DNA of 64,000 nucleotides from contig NZ_JAHKRM010000048.1 of the NCBI RefSeq assembly GCF_019396345.1, forward strand, positions 19,632 to 83,631, given 5' to 3'. Position 1 is the stretch's first letter. Every line of letters begins with the position of its first letter. Below the pieces are notes generated by a model. The model was not told where the DNA came from. It saw only the letters and a program-made list of their open reading frames with translations, and searched no databases. The position numbers were made by a program, and so were the translations under genes. This document shows positions 7,977 through 16,801 of this stretch, one piece after another. Origin of the DNA: Nonomuraea guangzhouensis. GTDB lineage: Bacteria > Actinomycetota > Actinomycetes > Streptosporangiales > Streptosporangiaceae.

Positions 7977-9060
7977 CCAGATCGGGCAGGTTGACCACGA
8001 TCGCGTCCTGGGTGCTGCGGGCGATGACCACCACGGCCTCCTGATCGGGGTCGGGGTTCTCCTCGCGGTGCGGCACATAGGGCGGGACGAAGATGTAGTC
8101 ACCCGGCTTGGTGTCCAACCGGGTCTCGCGTGCGCTGCCGGGGTCCAGGAACACGAACGACGGCGTGCCGCTGACCACGTAGATGGCCGTCTCCGACGCC
8201 CCGTGATGGTGATCCGCCGAGCGCGTCGAGGGGGCGACGTGGGTCTGGCCCATCCACAACTTGCCGGACCCGGCCGTACGCCCGCTCACAGCCGCCAGGC
8301 GGTGCATGCCGGAGCTCTGGGCCGTCTCGGACGTCAGATCGCCTGAGGTGAGATGACGCAGCCGTTGGTGGAACGGGTCCCCGTCCGCCCGGTAGCCCTC
8401 CCACAGGCGCCCTCCGGCCCGCTCCAGCACGCTCGTGGCCGTCGCGGCCAGGTGTACGGGATCGTCGTGGGCGGCGAGCAGCTCGTCGGCGAGCGCCGCG
8501 TCGTAGGAGCGCAGCTCGCGCAGCAGCCACTTGCCCGAGCCGTGCCAGCGGCCCGCGACCGTCAGCGCCAGCCGGGCCGACTCCTGGACGATCTGCCAGC
8601 GGACGAACGCCTGCTCGCCCGGGTCCGTCGCGCCCGCCAGGTCGTCGAGCAGGTCCGACAGGACGTAGCGGGCCCGGTCCAGCATCTGCGGCGTGGCGGG
8701 GCCGGGACCGGCGGAGAGGCGTTCGCGCATGACCGCCTGGACCTCGGCGGCCCGCCCCGCCCGGTCGGTGAGGACCACCCCCTCCGCGCACACGCGCGGC
8801 AGGGTGGGCAGGCGGCCGGCCAGATCGCGGTCGGCGTAGGCGATCAGGCTCAGCTCGTTGTGCGCCATCAGGTCGACCGGCCACTCACGCCACCGCAACG
8901 ACTCGCGATAGGGCACGCCCAAGCCGTCCAGCACCACGACCACGTCGAGATCGGACCGGCTCGTACGGCGGCCGGTCAGCGCACTGCCGCCCAGGAAGGC
9001 ATAGAGCGCGTCCGGGAACAGCTCGGCGACCAGGGCGCGCGCGGCGGGCACGGGATCCAT
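7957..9060 (-). CDS. Nucleotidyltransferase-cupin fusion protein
   Basis: One uninterrupted frame joins two unrelated modules. Residues about 1-110 look like a minimal nucleotidyltransferase. GGSALTGRRTSRSDLDV carries the GS-x(n)-DxD signature (G25-S26, D37, D39), followed by a helical region to about residue 245. From M252 the protein is a small cupin. SADHHHGASETAIYVVSG gives the His/Glu metal-site motif and PGDYIFVPPYVPHREEN the second motif. ATG 9060 is preferred because AGGGTGG lies before it; GTG 9069 would add three residues. The cupin part alone, 116 residues, has the length of a free-standing protein, so it may be a gene fusion. Substrates of both parts are unknown. Confidence 0.8.
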   Translation of the reverse strand: MDPVPAARALVAELFPDALYAFLGGSALTGRRTSRSDLDVVVVLDGLGVPYRESLRWREWPVDLMAHNELSLIAYADRDLAGRLPTLPRVCAEGVVLTDRAGRAAEVQAVMRERLSAGPGPATPQMLDRARYVLSDLLDDLAGATDPGEQAFVRWQIVQESARLALTVAGRWHGSGKWLLRELRSYDAALADELLAAHDDPVHLAATATSVLERAGGRLWEGYRADGDPFHQRLRHLTSGDLTSETAQSSGMHRLAAVSGRTAGSGKLWMGQTHVAPSTRSADHHHGASETAIYVVSGTPSFVFLDPGSARETRLDTKPGDYIFVPPYVPHREENPDPDQEAVVVIARSTQDAIVVNLPDLATYWRR

Positions 9061-9093
9061 GCCTGCCACCCTAAAGCTCCCGCGCCCTCATGG

Positions 9094-9116
9094 GCCCGGC
9101 ACCCTGGAAGCCGGGC
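9094..9116 (-). terminator. Candidate hairpin terminator for the DUF349 gene
   Basis: GCCCGGC-N9-GCCGGGC forms a 7-bp perfect stem about 40 bases beyond the stop of the leftward DUF349 gene. No T-run is present. Confidence 0.4.
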
Positions 9117-9155
9117 ACGCAGGCGACCCCCTTCGCCCGCGGACTGGCGCGAACC

Positions 9156-10385
9156 TCAGCTGAACTCGGCCAGCGTCCGCTCCGCCTCCTCCAGCCACGA
9201 ACGGCGCGCCGTAATGGCCTCCTCGGCCTCCTTCACGTCCTTGGCGCGTCCGGCGGCCTGGGCCTTGGCCAGACGCTTCTCCAGCTGCTCGATCGAGGTG
9301 CGCAGCTGGTCGACCGTGCTCTGGGCGCGGGCCCTGGCCTCGGGGTTGGACCGCTTCCACTCGGCGTCCTCGGCCTTGCGCACGGCGTCGTCCACCTTGC
9401 GCAGGCCGCCTTCGAGCCGGTCGCGCTGCTCGCGCGGCACCGGACCGGCCGCCTCCCAGCGCTCCAGGATGTGGCGCAGCGCCGCTCTGGCCGTGCGTAC
9501 GTCGGTGACCGGAAGGATCTTCTCGGCCTCCGTCAGCAGCACTTCCTTGATCTCGGCGTTGGCCGCCAGGGACGCGTCCCGCTCGGCGAACACCGCCGAG
9601 CGGGCCTGGAAGAACAGGTCCTGGGCGCCCTTGAACCGCGCCCACAGCTCGTCCTCGGCCTCCCGCGACGCCCGGCCCGCGCTCTTCCAGCGCTGCATCA
9701 GGTCGCGGTAGACGGCCGCCGTCGTGGCCCAGTCGGTCGAGTCGGCGATCGCCTCCGCCTCGGCGACGATGCGCTCCTTCTCGGCGCGTACGCCCTCACG
9801 CTGCTCGTCGAGCCCCGCGAAGTACTGCTTGCGCCGTTTGGCGAAGGCGGTGCGGGCGGCCGACAGCCGCTTCCACAGCGCCGCCTCGGTGACCCGGTCG
9901 ATGCGGTCGGCCGCCTTCCACTCCTCGACCAGCTGGCGCAGCCGCTCGCCACCCGACTTCCAGTGGGTGGTCTCGTCGGCGATGCGCTCGGCCTCGGCGA
10001 CGATGCGCTCCTTGACCGTCTTGGCCTCGGCGCGCGCGTGTTCGCGCGCGGCCTTGACCTCCTCGCGCCGCTGCGCGACCACCTCCGTCAGTCCGTCGAG
10101 ACGGGCCGTCAGGGCGGCGAGGTCGCCGATGGCGTGGGCCTCGGCGACCGCCTCGCGGAGTTTGACGATGCTGGCCTCGGCCTGCGCCGGAGCCAGGTCG
10201 GTGCCCTTGACCCGCTGCTCGAGCAGCGTGATCTGGCCGGCCAGCTCGTCGTACTTGCGATGGAAGTAGGCCAGTGCCTCGTCGGGTTCACCGGCCTGCC
10301 AGGAACCGACGGCTCGCTCTCCCTCAGCCGTACGCACGTAGACGGTGCCGTCGTCGTCTACCCGGCCCCACGGGTCGGTGCTCAC
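9156..10385 (-). CDS. DUF349 domain-containing coiled-coil protein
   Basis: A 409-residue, strongly charged, almost fully helical protein made of repeated DUF349 units. The recurring pattern WKSAGRASREAEDELWARFK appears in diverged form several times, e.g. WKAADRIDRVTEAALWKRLS and WEAAGPVPREQRDRLEGGLR. A short N-terminal part (VDDDGTVYVRTAEGERAVG) is typical of the actinobacterial members. GTG 10385 has GGGAGGA upstream. An in-frame GTG at 10400 would lie before that ribosome-binding site. The function is unknown. The long coiled coils suggest a scaffolding or nucleic-acid-associated role, which is inference. Confidence 0.85.
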   Translation of the reverse strand: MSTDPWGRVDDDGTVYVRTAEGERAVGSWQAGEPDEALAYFHRKYDELAGQITLLEQRVKGTDLAPAQAEASIVKLREAVAEAHAIGDLAALTARLDGLTEVVAQRREEVKAAREHARAEAKTVKERIVAEAERIADETTHWKSGGERLRQLVEEWKAADRIDRVTEAALWKRLSAARTAFAKRRKQYFAGLDEQREGVRAEKERIVAEAEAIADSTDWATTAAVYRDLMQRWKSAGRASREAEDELWARFKGAQDLFFQARSAVFAERDASLAANAEIKEVLLTEAEKILPVTDVRTARAALRHILERWEAAGPVPREQRDRLEGGLRKVDDAVRKAEDAEWKRSNPEARARAQSTVDQLRTSIEQLEKRLAKAQAAGRAKDVKEAEEAITARRSWLEEAERTLAEFS

Positions 10386-10445
10386 CGTGTCCTCCCGCAC
10401 TATCCATCAGACCCTTCGGGACTGCTGTCCCTAGTTTGTATTACG

Positions 10446-11345
10446 TCAGCTCTTGCCAGAGAATGTCACGTCTTTGATTACGACGGTTTCCTTAGGTGCC
10501 CCGGTGCCATCCTGTCCGGGAGTGATGACGCCCGCTTTGTTCACCTTGTCGAGGATGTCGAGACCCTTGGTGATCGTACCCACTGGCGTGTAATCCGGGG
10601 TGAGCTGGAGGTCGCCGAAGACCAGGAAAAATTGGCTTCCGGTGGTGCCCGGCGCCTGTGTCTTGGCCATCGCCATCACGCCGCGCTTGTAGGTGGCGCC
10701 CGTGAGATTCTCCTCGCCCATGACGTAGCCGGGGCCGCCCGCGCCGTCGGACTCGCCCTTGCCGTCGGCCTTGGCCTGCGGGTCTCCGCACTGCAGCATC
10801 GGGAACTGCGCACTGCCCAGCCGGTGGCACTTGCTGCCGTCGTAGAACTTCTTCTCCGCCAGGAAGGCCAGAGAGTTGACCGTGCAGGGCGCCTTGGCGT
10901 TGTCGAGCTGCACCACGATGTCGCCCAGGTTCGTGTCGAGCGTCATCGTCCTGGTCGCCGGCTTGAGCTTCACCTTCTTCGGCGGGAGCCCGACGTCCTT
11001 GACCACGCCCCCGCTCTTGTCGGCGACGTAGTCGCACGTCCCGGTCTTGGCGTCGTACGGCTTGGGGCCCGCGGCGGGCGTCGCCGAGGCCGAGGCCGAG
11101 GGCACCGCCGTGTCCGAGGGCTGCGCCGTCGCGGCCGCGTCGGTCTTGGAGTCGCCGCCACCCAGCAACGCGACCGCGGCCACGATGCCCCCCACCACGA
11201 CGATCACGCCCACGGTGGAGCCGATGATCGCCATGCGCTTGGCCCGCTGCTCGCGTTCGAGCCGGCGCGCCATCTGCCGCTCGTGGTGCTCGCGTGCCAG
11301 CTGTTTCTGCCGGTCCTTCCCCGTGGCCACCGCTTTGCCTCCCAT
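10446..11345 (-). CDS. Membrane-anchored cyclophilin-type peptidyl-prolyl isomerase (copy 1)
   Basis: A Lys/Arg-rich cytoplasmic N-terminus (DRQKQLAREHHERQMARRLE) is followed by one membrane helix (MAIIGSTVGVIVVVGGIVAAVALL, about residues 39-62), an Ala/Ser/Thr/Pro linker and an extracytoplasmic cyclophilin domain. Active-site landmarks seen are CHRL, FPMLQCGDP and GTTGSQFF. It would speed proline isomerisation of exported proteins. Length is 299 residues. ATG 11345 is the first in-frame ATG; a TTG six bases upstream is possible. It closely resembles the gene at 15210-16103, including the N-terminal RQxQLAREHxER stretch, so the two are paralogues. Confidence 0.88.
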   Translation of the reverse strand: MGGKAVATGKDRQKQLAREHHERQMARRLEREQRAKRMAIIGSTVGVIVVVGGIVAAVALLGGGDSKTDAAATAQPSDTAVPSASASATPAAGPKPYDAKTGTCDYVADKSGGVVKDVGLPPKKVKLKPATRTMTLDTNLGDIVVQLDNAKAPCTVNSLAFLAEKKFYDGSKCHRLGSAQFPMLQCGDPQAKADGKGESDGAGGPGYVMGEENLTGATYKRGVMAMAKTQAPGTTGSQFFLVFGDLQLTPDYTPVGTITKGLDILDKVNKAGVITPGQDGTGAPKETVVIKDVTFSGKS

Positions 11346-11364
11346 AGTCAATCAACTGAGGTGG

Positions 11365-11397
11365 GCGAATCGTATCGGCCAACGGGTAATGATTCGC
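11365..11397. promoter_or_regulatory. Inverted repeat in the divergent gap between cyclophilin 1 and the MBL hydrolase
   Basis: GCGAATC (11365-11371) and GATTCGC (11391-11397) form a 7-bp dyad separated by 19 bases, within the 124-bp gap between two divergent genes. It might be an operator. No -35/-10 pair is convincing. Confidence 0.25.
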
Positions 11398-11469
11398 AGC
11401 CCGGCGACCCGCACCGGTACCCTTCGGTTACATTCCCATTGGCTTTTTTGACGAGATCAGCTGAGGCAG

Positions 11470-12150
11470 ATGCTCATCGCAGGCTTCCCCGCAGGGGCCT
11501 TCCAGACCAATTGTTACGTCGTCGCGCCCGCAGCGGGCGAGGAGTGCGTGATCGTCGATCCAGGTCAGGACGCGGTCGACGGAGTCGACGAGCTGCTGAG
11601 AGAGCATCGGCTCAAGCCGGTGGCGGTGCTGCTCACCCACGGTCACCTCGACCACGTCTGGTCGGTGGCCCCGGTCTGCGGCGCGCGCGACGTGCCCGCC
11701 TGGATCCACCCCGACGACCGGCACCTGCTGAGCGACCCGGCCGCGGGCTGGTCGCCGACGAGCTCCTCGATGTTCGGCGGCATCACGCTGAGCGAGCCCG
11801 ACGACGTGCGCGAGCTGTCCGACGGGGCCGTGCTGCCGCTGGCCGGGCTGGAGATCGTGGTCGACCACACCCCCGGCCATACCAGGGGGTCGGTGAGCTT
11901 CCGGTTGCCCGACGACGAGGTGATGCTCTCGGGTGACCTGCTGTTCGCCGGCTCCATCGGCCGCTCCGACCTGCCGGGCGGCGACTACCCGACGATCCTG
12001 CGCAGCCTGGCCGACAAGTGCCTGCCGCTGCCTGACGATACGGTCGTCCTGCCGGGCCACGGACCACAGACCACGATCGGCCGCGAGCGCGCCACCAATC
12101 CATATCTGAAGGAAGCCGCGCCGCACGCCGGTCCCACACGAGGCATCTAA
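11470..12150 (+). CDS. MBL-fold metallo-hydrolase (glyoxalase II-like)
   Basis: A 226-residue member of the metallo-beta-lactamase fold. The zinc motif THGHLDHV, a following His in TPGHTRGS, the metal-bridging Asp in LSGDLLFAGSIGRSDLPGG, and LPGHGPQT match the glyoxalase II-like subfamily often annotated as hydroxyacylglutathione hydrolase. Actinobacteria use mycothiol rather than glutathione, so a related thioester substrate is likely, by inference. It starts at ATG 11470 and ends 10 bases before hisS, suggesting co-transcription with hisS and aspS. Confidence 0.85.
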   Translation: MLIAGFPAGAFQTNCYVVAPAAGEECVIVDPGQDAVDGVDELLREHRLKPVAVLLTHGHLDHVWSVAPVCGARDVPAWIHPDDRHLLSDPAAGWSPTSSSMFGGITLSEPDDVRELSDGAVLPLAGLEIVVDHTPGHTRGSVSFRLPDDEVMLSGDLLFAGSIGRSDLPGGDYPTILRSLADKCLPLPDDTVVLPGHGPQTTIGRERATNPYLKEAAPHAGPTRGI

Positions 12151-12160
12151 CAGGGATCTC

Positions 12161-13420
12161 ATGAGTTTCCAAGCGCCAAAGGGCACCTTCGACTGGCTGC
12201 CGCCCCGCTCCGAGCAGGTCCTCGCGGTCCGCGAGGCCCTCGTCGGCCCGGCACGCCTGGCCGGCTACGGCTACATCGAGACGCCGGTGTTCGAGGACAC
12301 GCAGCTGTTCGCCAGGGGCGTCGGCGAGTCGACCGACATCGTGTCCAAAGAGATGTACACCTTTCCCGACAAAGCAGGCCGCTCCCTGACGCTGCGGCCC
12401 GAGGGCACCGCGTCGGTCGTGCGCGCGGTCCTGCAGCACGGCCTGCACAACGGCCAACTTCCGGTCAAGTTGTGGTACTCCGGCAGCCAGTTCCGCTACG
12501 AACGCGCCCAGAAGGGCCGTTACCGTCACTTCTGGCAGGTCGGCGCCGAGGCGCTCGGCTCCGAGGACCCCGCGCTGGATGCCGAGCTCGTCGTGCTGGG
12601 CGCCCAGGGCTTCGCCTCGCTCGGCCTGAAGGGCGTCCGGCTGCTGATCAACTCGCTGGGCGACAAGACCTGCCGGCCCACCTACCGGGCGGCGCTGCAG
12701 GAGTTCCTGCGCGGGCTCGACCTCGACGCGGACACCAGGGCCCGGATCGAGATCAACCCGCTGCGGGTGCTCGACGACAAGCGGCCCGAGGTGCAGGCGC
12801 AGCTGACCGGCGCGCCCCTGGTGATCGACCACCTGTGTACCGCGTGCGCGTCCTACCACAAGGAGGTCGGGGCGCTGCTGAGCGCCGCGGGCGTCGCCTA
12901 CGAGGATGATCCGCGGCTGGTGCGCGGGCTCGACTACTACACGCGCACCACGTTCGAGTTCGTCCACGACGGGCTCGGCTCGCAGTCCGCGGTCGGCGGC
13001 GGCGGGCGCTACGACGGGCTCAGCGAGATGCTCGGCGGGCCGCCGCTGCCCAGCGTCGGCTGGGCGCTCGGCGTCGACCGCACGGTCCTGGCCATGGAGG
13101 CCGAGGGACTGATCGGCGACACCGCACCGGGACGCGTCCAGGTGTACGGTGTCCCGCTGGGTGACGAAGCCCGCCGCCGGATGTTCCTGCTCGTGACCGA
13201 GCTGCGCCAGGCGGGCGTCAGCGCCGACCTGGCCTACGGCGGCAAGGGGCTCAAGGGCGCGATGAAGGGCGCCGACCGCTCGGGTGCCCGGTTCGCGCTG
13301 ATCCTGGGCGAGCGTGACCTGGCCGCGCAGGCCGTACAACTGAAAGACCTGACCACCGCTGAGCAGACCGAGGTGCCGTTGGCCCAGGTCGTCGATGTCT
13401 TGAAGGGGAAAGTGCAGTGA
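12161..13420 (+). CDS. hisS: Histidine--tRNA ligase
   Basis: This class II aminoacyl-tRNA synthetase has 419 residues, as usual for the family. N-terminal GTFDWLPP, the motif 2 region LRPEGTASVVRAV and GRYRHFWQVGAE, the histidine-specific loop LVRGLDYYTRTTFEF and motif 3 in GWALGVDRT are all present. The C-terminal anticodon-binding domain follows. ATG 12161. Its TGA overlaps the aspS ATG by one base, so the two synthetases are translationally coupled. Confidence 0.96.
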   Translation: MSFQAPKGTFDWLPPRSEQVLAVREALVGPARLAGYGYIETPVFEDTQLFARGVGESTDIVSKEMYTFPDKAGRSLTLRPEGTASVVRAVLQHGLHNGQLPVKLWYSGSQFRYERAQKGRYRHFWQVGAEALGSEDPALDAELVVLGAQGFASLGLKGVRLLINSLGDKTCRPTYRAALQEFLRGLDLDADTRARIEINPLRVLDDKRPEVQAQLTGAPLVIDHLCTACASYHKEVGALLSAAGVAYEDDPRLVRGLDYYTRTTFEFVHDGLGSQSAVGGGGRYDGLSEMLGGPPLPSVGWALGVDRTVLAMEAEGLIGDTAPGRVQVYGVPLGDEARRRMFLLVTELRQAGVSADLAYGGKGLKGAMKGADRSGARFALILGERDLAAQAVQLKDLTTAEQTEVPLAQVVDVLKGKVQ

Positions 13421-15153
13421 TGCGCACGCATACCGCCGGGTCGCTCCGCGAGGAGCACGCCGGGCAGCAGGTGACGCTCGCAGGATGGGTGGCCCGGCGC
13501 CGTGATCACGGCGGTGTGGTCTTCATCGACCTGCGCGACGCGTCCGGCTCGGCGCAGGTGGTCTTCCGCGAGGAGGACCACGCGCACGACCTGCGCGCCG
13601 AATACTGCGTGCTGGTCGTGGGCCAGGTCCGGGTCAGGCCGGAGGGCAACGAGAACCCCGAGCTGCCCACCGGCGCGATCGAGGTCGTCGCCGAGCGGGT
13701 CGAGGTGCTCAGCGAGTCCGCGCCGCTGCCCTTCCCGATCGAGGGCGGCACGGCCGTCTCGGAGGAGGCCCGCCTCAAATACCGCTATCTCGACATCCGC
13801 CGCCCGCAGGTGGCCCACGCCCTGCGGGTCCGCTCGAAGGCCACCTACCTGGCCAACGAGGTCATGCACGAGCTCGGCTTCGTCTACGTCGAGACGCCGA
13901 CGCTGACCAGGTCCACGCCCGAGGGCGCGCGTGACTTCCTGGTGCCGGTCCGGCTCCAGCCGGGCAACTGGTACGCCCTGCCGCAGTCGCCGCAGCTGTT
14001 CAAGCAGCTGCTCCAGGTGGGCGGGCTGGAGCGCTACTACCAGCTCGCCAAGTGCTACCGCGACGAGGACCTGCGGGCCGACCGGCAGCCGGAGTTCACC
14101 CAGATCGACGTCGAGATGTCGTTCGTCGACCAGGAAGACGTCATCGAGGTCGGCGAGAAGCTCATCGGCCGCGTGTGGCGCGAGACGCTCGGCTACGAGA
14201 TCCCGACGCCGCTGCCCCGCATGACCTACGCCGACGCGATGTCGCGCTACGGCTCCGACAAGCCCGACCTGCGCTTCGGCCAGGAGCTCGTCGAGATGAC
14301 CGGCTACTTCGCCGGCACCTCCTTCCGCGTGTTCCAGGCCGACTACGTGGGCGCGGTGGTCATGCCGGGCGGCGCCTCGCAGACCCGCAAGGAGCTCGAC
14401 GGCTGGCAGGAGTGGGCGCGCTCGCGTGGCGCCAAGGGTCTGGCGTACGTGCTGGTCCAGGAGGACGGCACGCTCGGCGGCCCGGTGGCGAAGAACCTCT
14501 CAGAAGAGGAAATTTCCGGACTCGCGGCGAAGGTCGGCGCCCAGCCGGGCGACGCGGTCTTCTTCGCGGCCGGCGCGCGCAACGCGGCGCGCGACCTGCT
14601 CGGCGCGGCCCGGCTGGAGATCGGCCGCCGCTGCGGCCTGATCGACGAGTCGCTGTGGTCGTTCCTGTGGGTCGTCGACGCGCCCATGTTCGAGGAGGAC
14701 GGCGAAGGCGGCTGGACGGCCGTGCACCACCCGTTCACCGGCCCCAAGCCCGAATGGGCCGACAACTTCCAGGACCACCCGGGCGAGGCCCTGGCCTACG
14801 CCTACGACATGGTCTGCAACGGCATGGAGATCGGCGGCGGCTCCATCCGTATCCACCGGGCGGAGATGCAGCAGCGCGTCTTCGACGTGCTCGGCATCTC
14901 CAAGGAGGAGGCCGAGAACAAGTTCGGCTTCCTGCTGGAGGCGTTCAAGTACGGCCCGCCCCCGCACGGAGGCATCGCCTACGGCTGGGACCGCATCTGC
15001 ATGCTGCTGGCCGACGGCGAGTCGATCCGCGACGTGATCGCCTTCCCGAAGACCGCCTCCGGGTTCGACCCGCTCACCGGCGCGCCGACGCCGATCACGG
15101 GCGAGCAGCGCAAGGAGGCGGGCGTCGACGCCAAGCCCAAGACCGAGGGCTGA
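13420..15153 (+). CDS. aspS: Aspartate--tRNA(Asp/Asn) ligase
   Basis: A class II synthetase of 577 residues. The N-terminal OB anticodon-binding domain (VTLAGWVARRRDHGGVVFIDLRD) leads to the catalytic core with motif 2 FRDEDLRADRQPEFTQID-like CYRDEDLRADRQPEFTQI, a GAD insertion, and motif 3 GIAYGWDRI. ATG 13420 overlaps the hisS stop; GTG 13417 would add one residue. If, as in many actinobacteria, no asnS is present, the enzyme may also charge tRNA-Asn for amidation. That cannot be decided from this window. Confidence 0.96.
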   Translation: MRTHTAGSLREEHAGQQVTLAGWVARRRDHGGVVFIDLRDASGSAQVVFREEDHAHDLRAEYCVLVVGQVRVRPEGNENPELPTGAIEVVAERVEVLSESAPLPFPIEGGTAVSEEARLKYRYLDIRRPQVAHALRVRSKATYLANEVMHELGFVYVETPTLTRSTPEGARDFLVPVRLQPGNWYALPQSPQLFKQLLQVGGLERYYQLAKCYRDEDLRADRQPEFTQIDVEMSFVDQEDVIEVGEKLIGRVWRETLGYEIPTPLPRMTYADAMSRYGSDKPDLRFGQELVEMTGYFAGTSFRVFQADYVGAVVMPGGASQTRKELDGWQEWARSRGAKGLAYVLVQEDGTLGGPVAKNLSEEEISGLAAKVGAQPGDAVFFAAGARNAARDLLGAARLEIGRRCGLIDESLWSFLWVVDAPMFEEDGEGGWTAVHHPFTGPKPEWADNFQDHPGEALAYAYDMVCNGMEIGGGSIRIHRAEMQQRVFDVLGISKEEAENKFGFLLEAFKYGPPPHGGIAYGWDRICMLLADGESIRDVIAFPKTASGFDPLTGAPTPITGEQRKEAGVDAKPKTEG

Positions 15154-15159
15154 CACGGA

Positions 15160-15200
15160 ACAGGGCGCCCCGCCTCTCCTGGAGAGACGGGGCGCCCTGT
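15160..15200. terminator. Bidirectional hairpin terminator between aspS and cyclophilin 2
   Basis: A 13-bp perfect stem (ACAGGGCGCCCCG / CGGGGCGCCCTGT) with a 15-base loop sits seven bases after the aspS stop and ten bases before the stop of the convergent cyclophilin gene. It can serve both strands. Confidence 0.8.
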
Positions 15201-15209
15201 CGTTTACGG

Positions 15210-16103
15210 CTAGCTGACCGTGACCTTCTCGATGATGATCGGGTTCTTCGGGGCGGTCGAGCCGCCGTCGCCGACGATGTCCTGGTCGTTGGCGATGACG
15301 CCGTCCTTGGCGACCTTCTCGATGATCTCCAGGCCCGAGCGGACCATGCCGAGCACCGAGTACTGGCCCGCGATCTGCGTGTTCTCATCCGACAGCGAGA
15401 TGGCGAACTGGCTGCTGTTCTGGCCGGCCGCCTCCTCCGGCTGGGTGAGGAACACCACGCCGCGGGTGTAGGGAACCGCGCCAGGGGCCTCGTCCCCGAA
15501 GACGTAGCCCGCCGTGCCCTGGCCGTCGGTCGGGTTCTTGCCGTCGGCCTTGGCCTTGGGGTCGCCGCACTGCAGCAGGAACAGCCCCGCCGTCTCCGGC
15601 GTCACCAGGCGGTGGCACTTGGTGTTGTTGTAAAAGTTCTTCTGGGCCAGGAAGGCCATCGAGTTGACCGAACACGGCGTCGCGGCCGGGTCGACGTCGA
15701 TGACGATCTTGCCGTGGTTGGTGAGGATGGTCATCGTCTTCAGCTTCATGTTCGGCTTGCTGCCGGGCATGCCCACGTACTTCATCGGCACGCCAGAGGT
15801 GTCCCGCTTGTACGTGCAGGTCACCTTGCCGGCCTTCTTCGGCAGCGAGGACAGCGTCGGAGTCGGCGAGGGAGCGGCGCTGGTCGAGGCCGACGGACTG
15901 CTCTCGGCCGAGACATTCTTGGCCGAGTCGCCCTTGCCGACCAGCGTGGTCGCGGCATAGATGCCGCCCGCCACCACGACGACCGCCAGGCCCGCCCCGA
16001 TGAAGATGTTCCGCCGCGCCTTGGCGGCGTCCGCGGCCGCGCGCTGTTCCTGCCGCTCCTTGTGCTCCCGAGCCAGCTGGCTCTGGCGGTCTTCGCCGCT
16101 CAC
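15210..16103 (-). CDS. Membrane-anchored cyclophilin-type peptidyl-prolyl isomerase (copy 2)
   Basis: The layout matches the gene at 10446-11345: a charged N-terminus (DRQSQLAREHKERQEQR), one membrane helix (IFIGAGLAVVVVAGGIYAAT), a Ser/Thr/Pro linker and an extracytoplasmic cyclophilin domain. Landmarks are CHRL, LFLLQCGDPKAKADGK and QNSSQFAIS. Catalytic motifs are more diverged than in copy 1: the residue before LQCGDP is Leu, and GSQFF is replaced by SSQFA. Activity may therefore be lower, by inference. GTG 16103 has GGAGGG seven bases upstream. The frame stays open further upstream but without family similarity. Length 297 residues. Confidence 0.86.
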   Translation of the reverse strand: MSGEDRQSQLAREHKERQEQRAAADAAKARRNIFIGAGLAVVVVAGGIYAATTLVGKGDSAKNVSAESSPSASTSAAPSPTPTLSSLPKKAGKVTCTYKRDTSGVPMKYVGMPGSKPNMKLKTMTILTNHGKIVIDVDPAATPCSVNSMAFLAQKNFYNNTKCHRLVTPETAGLFLLQCGDPKAKADGKNPTDGQGTAGYVFGDEAPGAVPYTRGVVFLTQPEEAAGQNSSQFAISLSDENTQIAGQYSVLGMVRSGLEIIEKVAKDGVIANDQDIVGDGGSTAPKNPIIIEKVTVS

Positions 16104-16269
16104 CGGTATGCCCTCCACTTTGCCTGTACATGACCAAACAACTCCGCGAATGCTACCGGCCCTTCGATGTGCCGGACGTAAGAGGCGGAAACCACTCAGA
16201 GTGACGGGATAGATGGCGAACCATATCGTGTCGCTATTCGTAGTTGAAATGAGAACTAGGAGCGCTGAC

Positions 16270-16749
16270 ATGTTCAACGAGATCTTCGGCTTGCCCGCCC
16301 ATCCGCTGATCATCCACTTCGCGGTGGTGCTGACCCCCCTCCTCGCCTGCGCCTCCGTGGCGTACGCGGTGCTGAGCCGCTGGCGGCCGATGCTGGCGTG
16401 GGCTGTGGTCCTGCTCTCCGTGGGGGCGCCCGCGGCCGTCTTCGCGGCCAAGGAGAGCGGCGAGAGCCTCAAGGAGGCCAGCTTCACCAGTGCCGACGGC
16501 ACCCTGGGCCAGCGGATCTCCACCCATGAGAGCTTCGCCAACCCGCTGCTGCTGTCGGCCTTCGGGCTCGGGGTCGCCGCGCTGCTGCTCGTCTACGCCA
16601 CCAGCCCGAGTCGTGGCTCGCTCGGCGACCGGTTCGGCCGTCCGGTCACGCTCGTGCTGTCCGGCGTGACGGTGCTGCTCGCCGTGGCGGTCGGCTACTT
16701 CGTCTTCCAAGCCGGTGACTCGGGCGCCAGAGCCGTCTGGGGGGCGTAG
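16270..16749 (+). CDS. DUF2231-like membrane protein
   Basis: A 159-residue protein with about four membrane helices (IIHFAVVLTPLLACASVAY, LAWAVVLLSVGAPAAVF, LLLSAFGLGVAALLLVYA, VTLVLSGVTVLLAVAVGYF). The N-terminal motif FGLPAHPLIIHF with two His is typical of DUF2231 proteins, some of which are suspected haem or redox membrane proteins. ATG 16270 has AGGAG seven bases before it, so it is preferred over an upstream in-frame ATG at 16213. No partner gene is evident; rarA follows after 52 bases. Confidence 0.75.
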   Translation: MFNEIFGLPAHPLIIHFAVVLTPLLACASVAYAVLSRWRPMLAWAVVLLSVGAPAAVFAAKESGESLKEASFTSADGTLGQRISTHESFANPLLLSAFGLGVAALLLVYATSPSRGSLGDRFGRPVTLVLSGVTVLLAVAVGYFVFQAGDSGARAVWGA

Positions 16750-16801
16750 GCCGCTTCCTCCAGTGGACCGCCGTACCCGGTCCAGCATGTAATCTCACGT
16801 T

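Noticed and set aside
16104..16541. N-terminal extension of cyclophilin copy 2
   Set aside because: The frame stays open upstream but lacks similarity, overlaps the divergent DUF2231-like gene, and GGAGGG supports GTG 16103.
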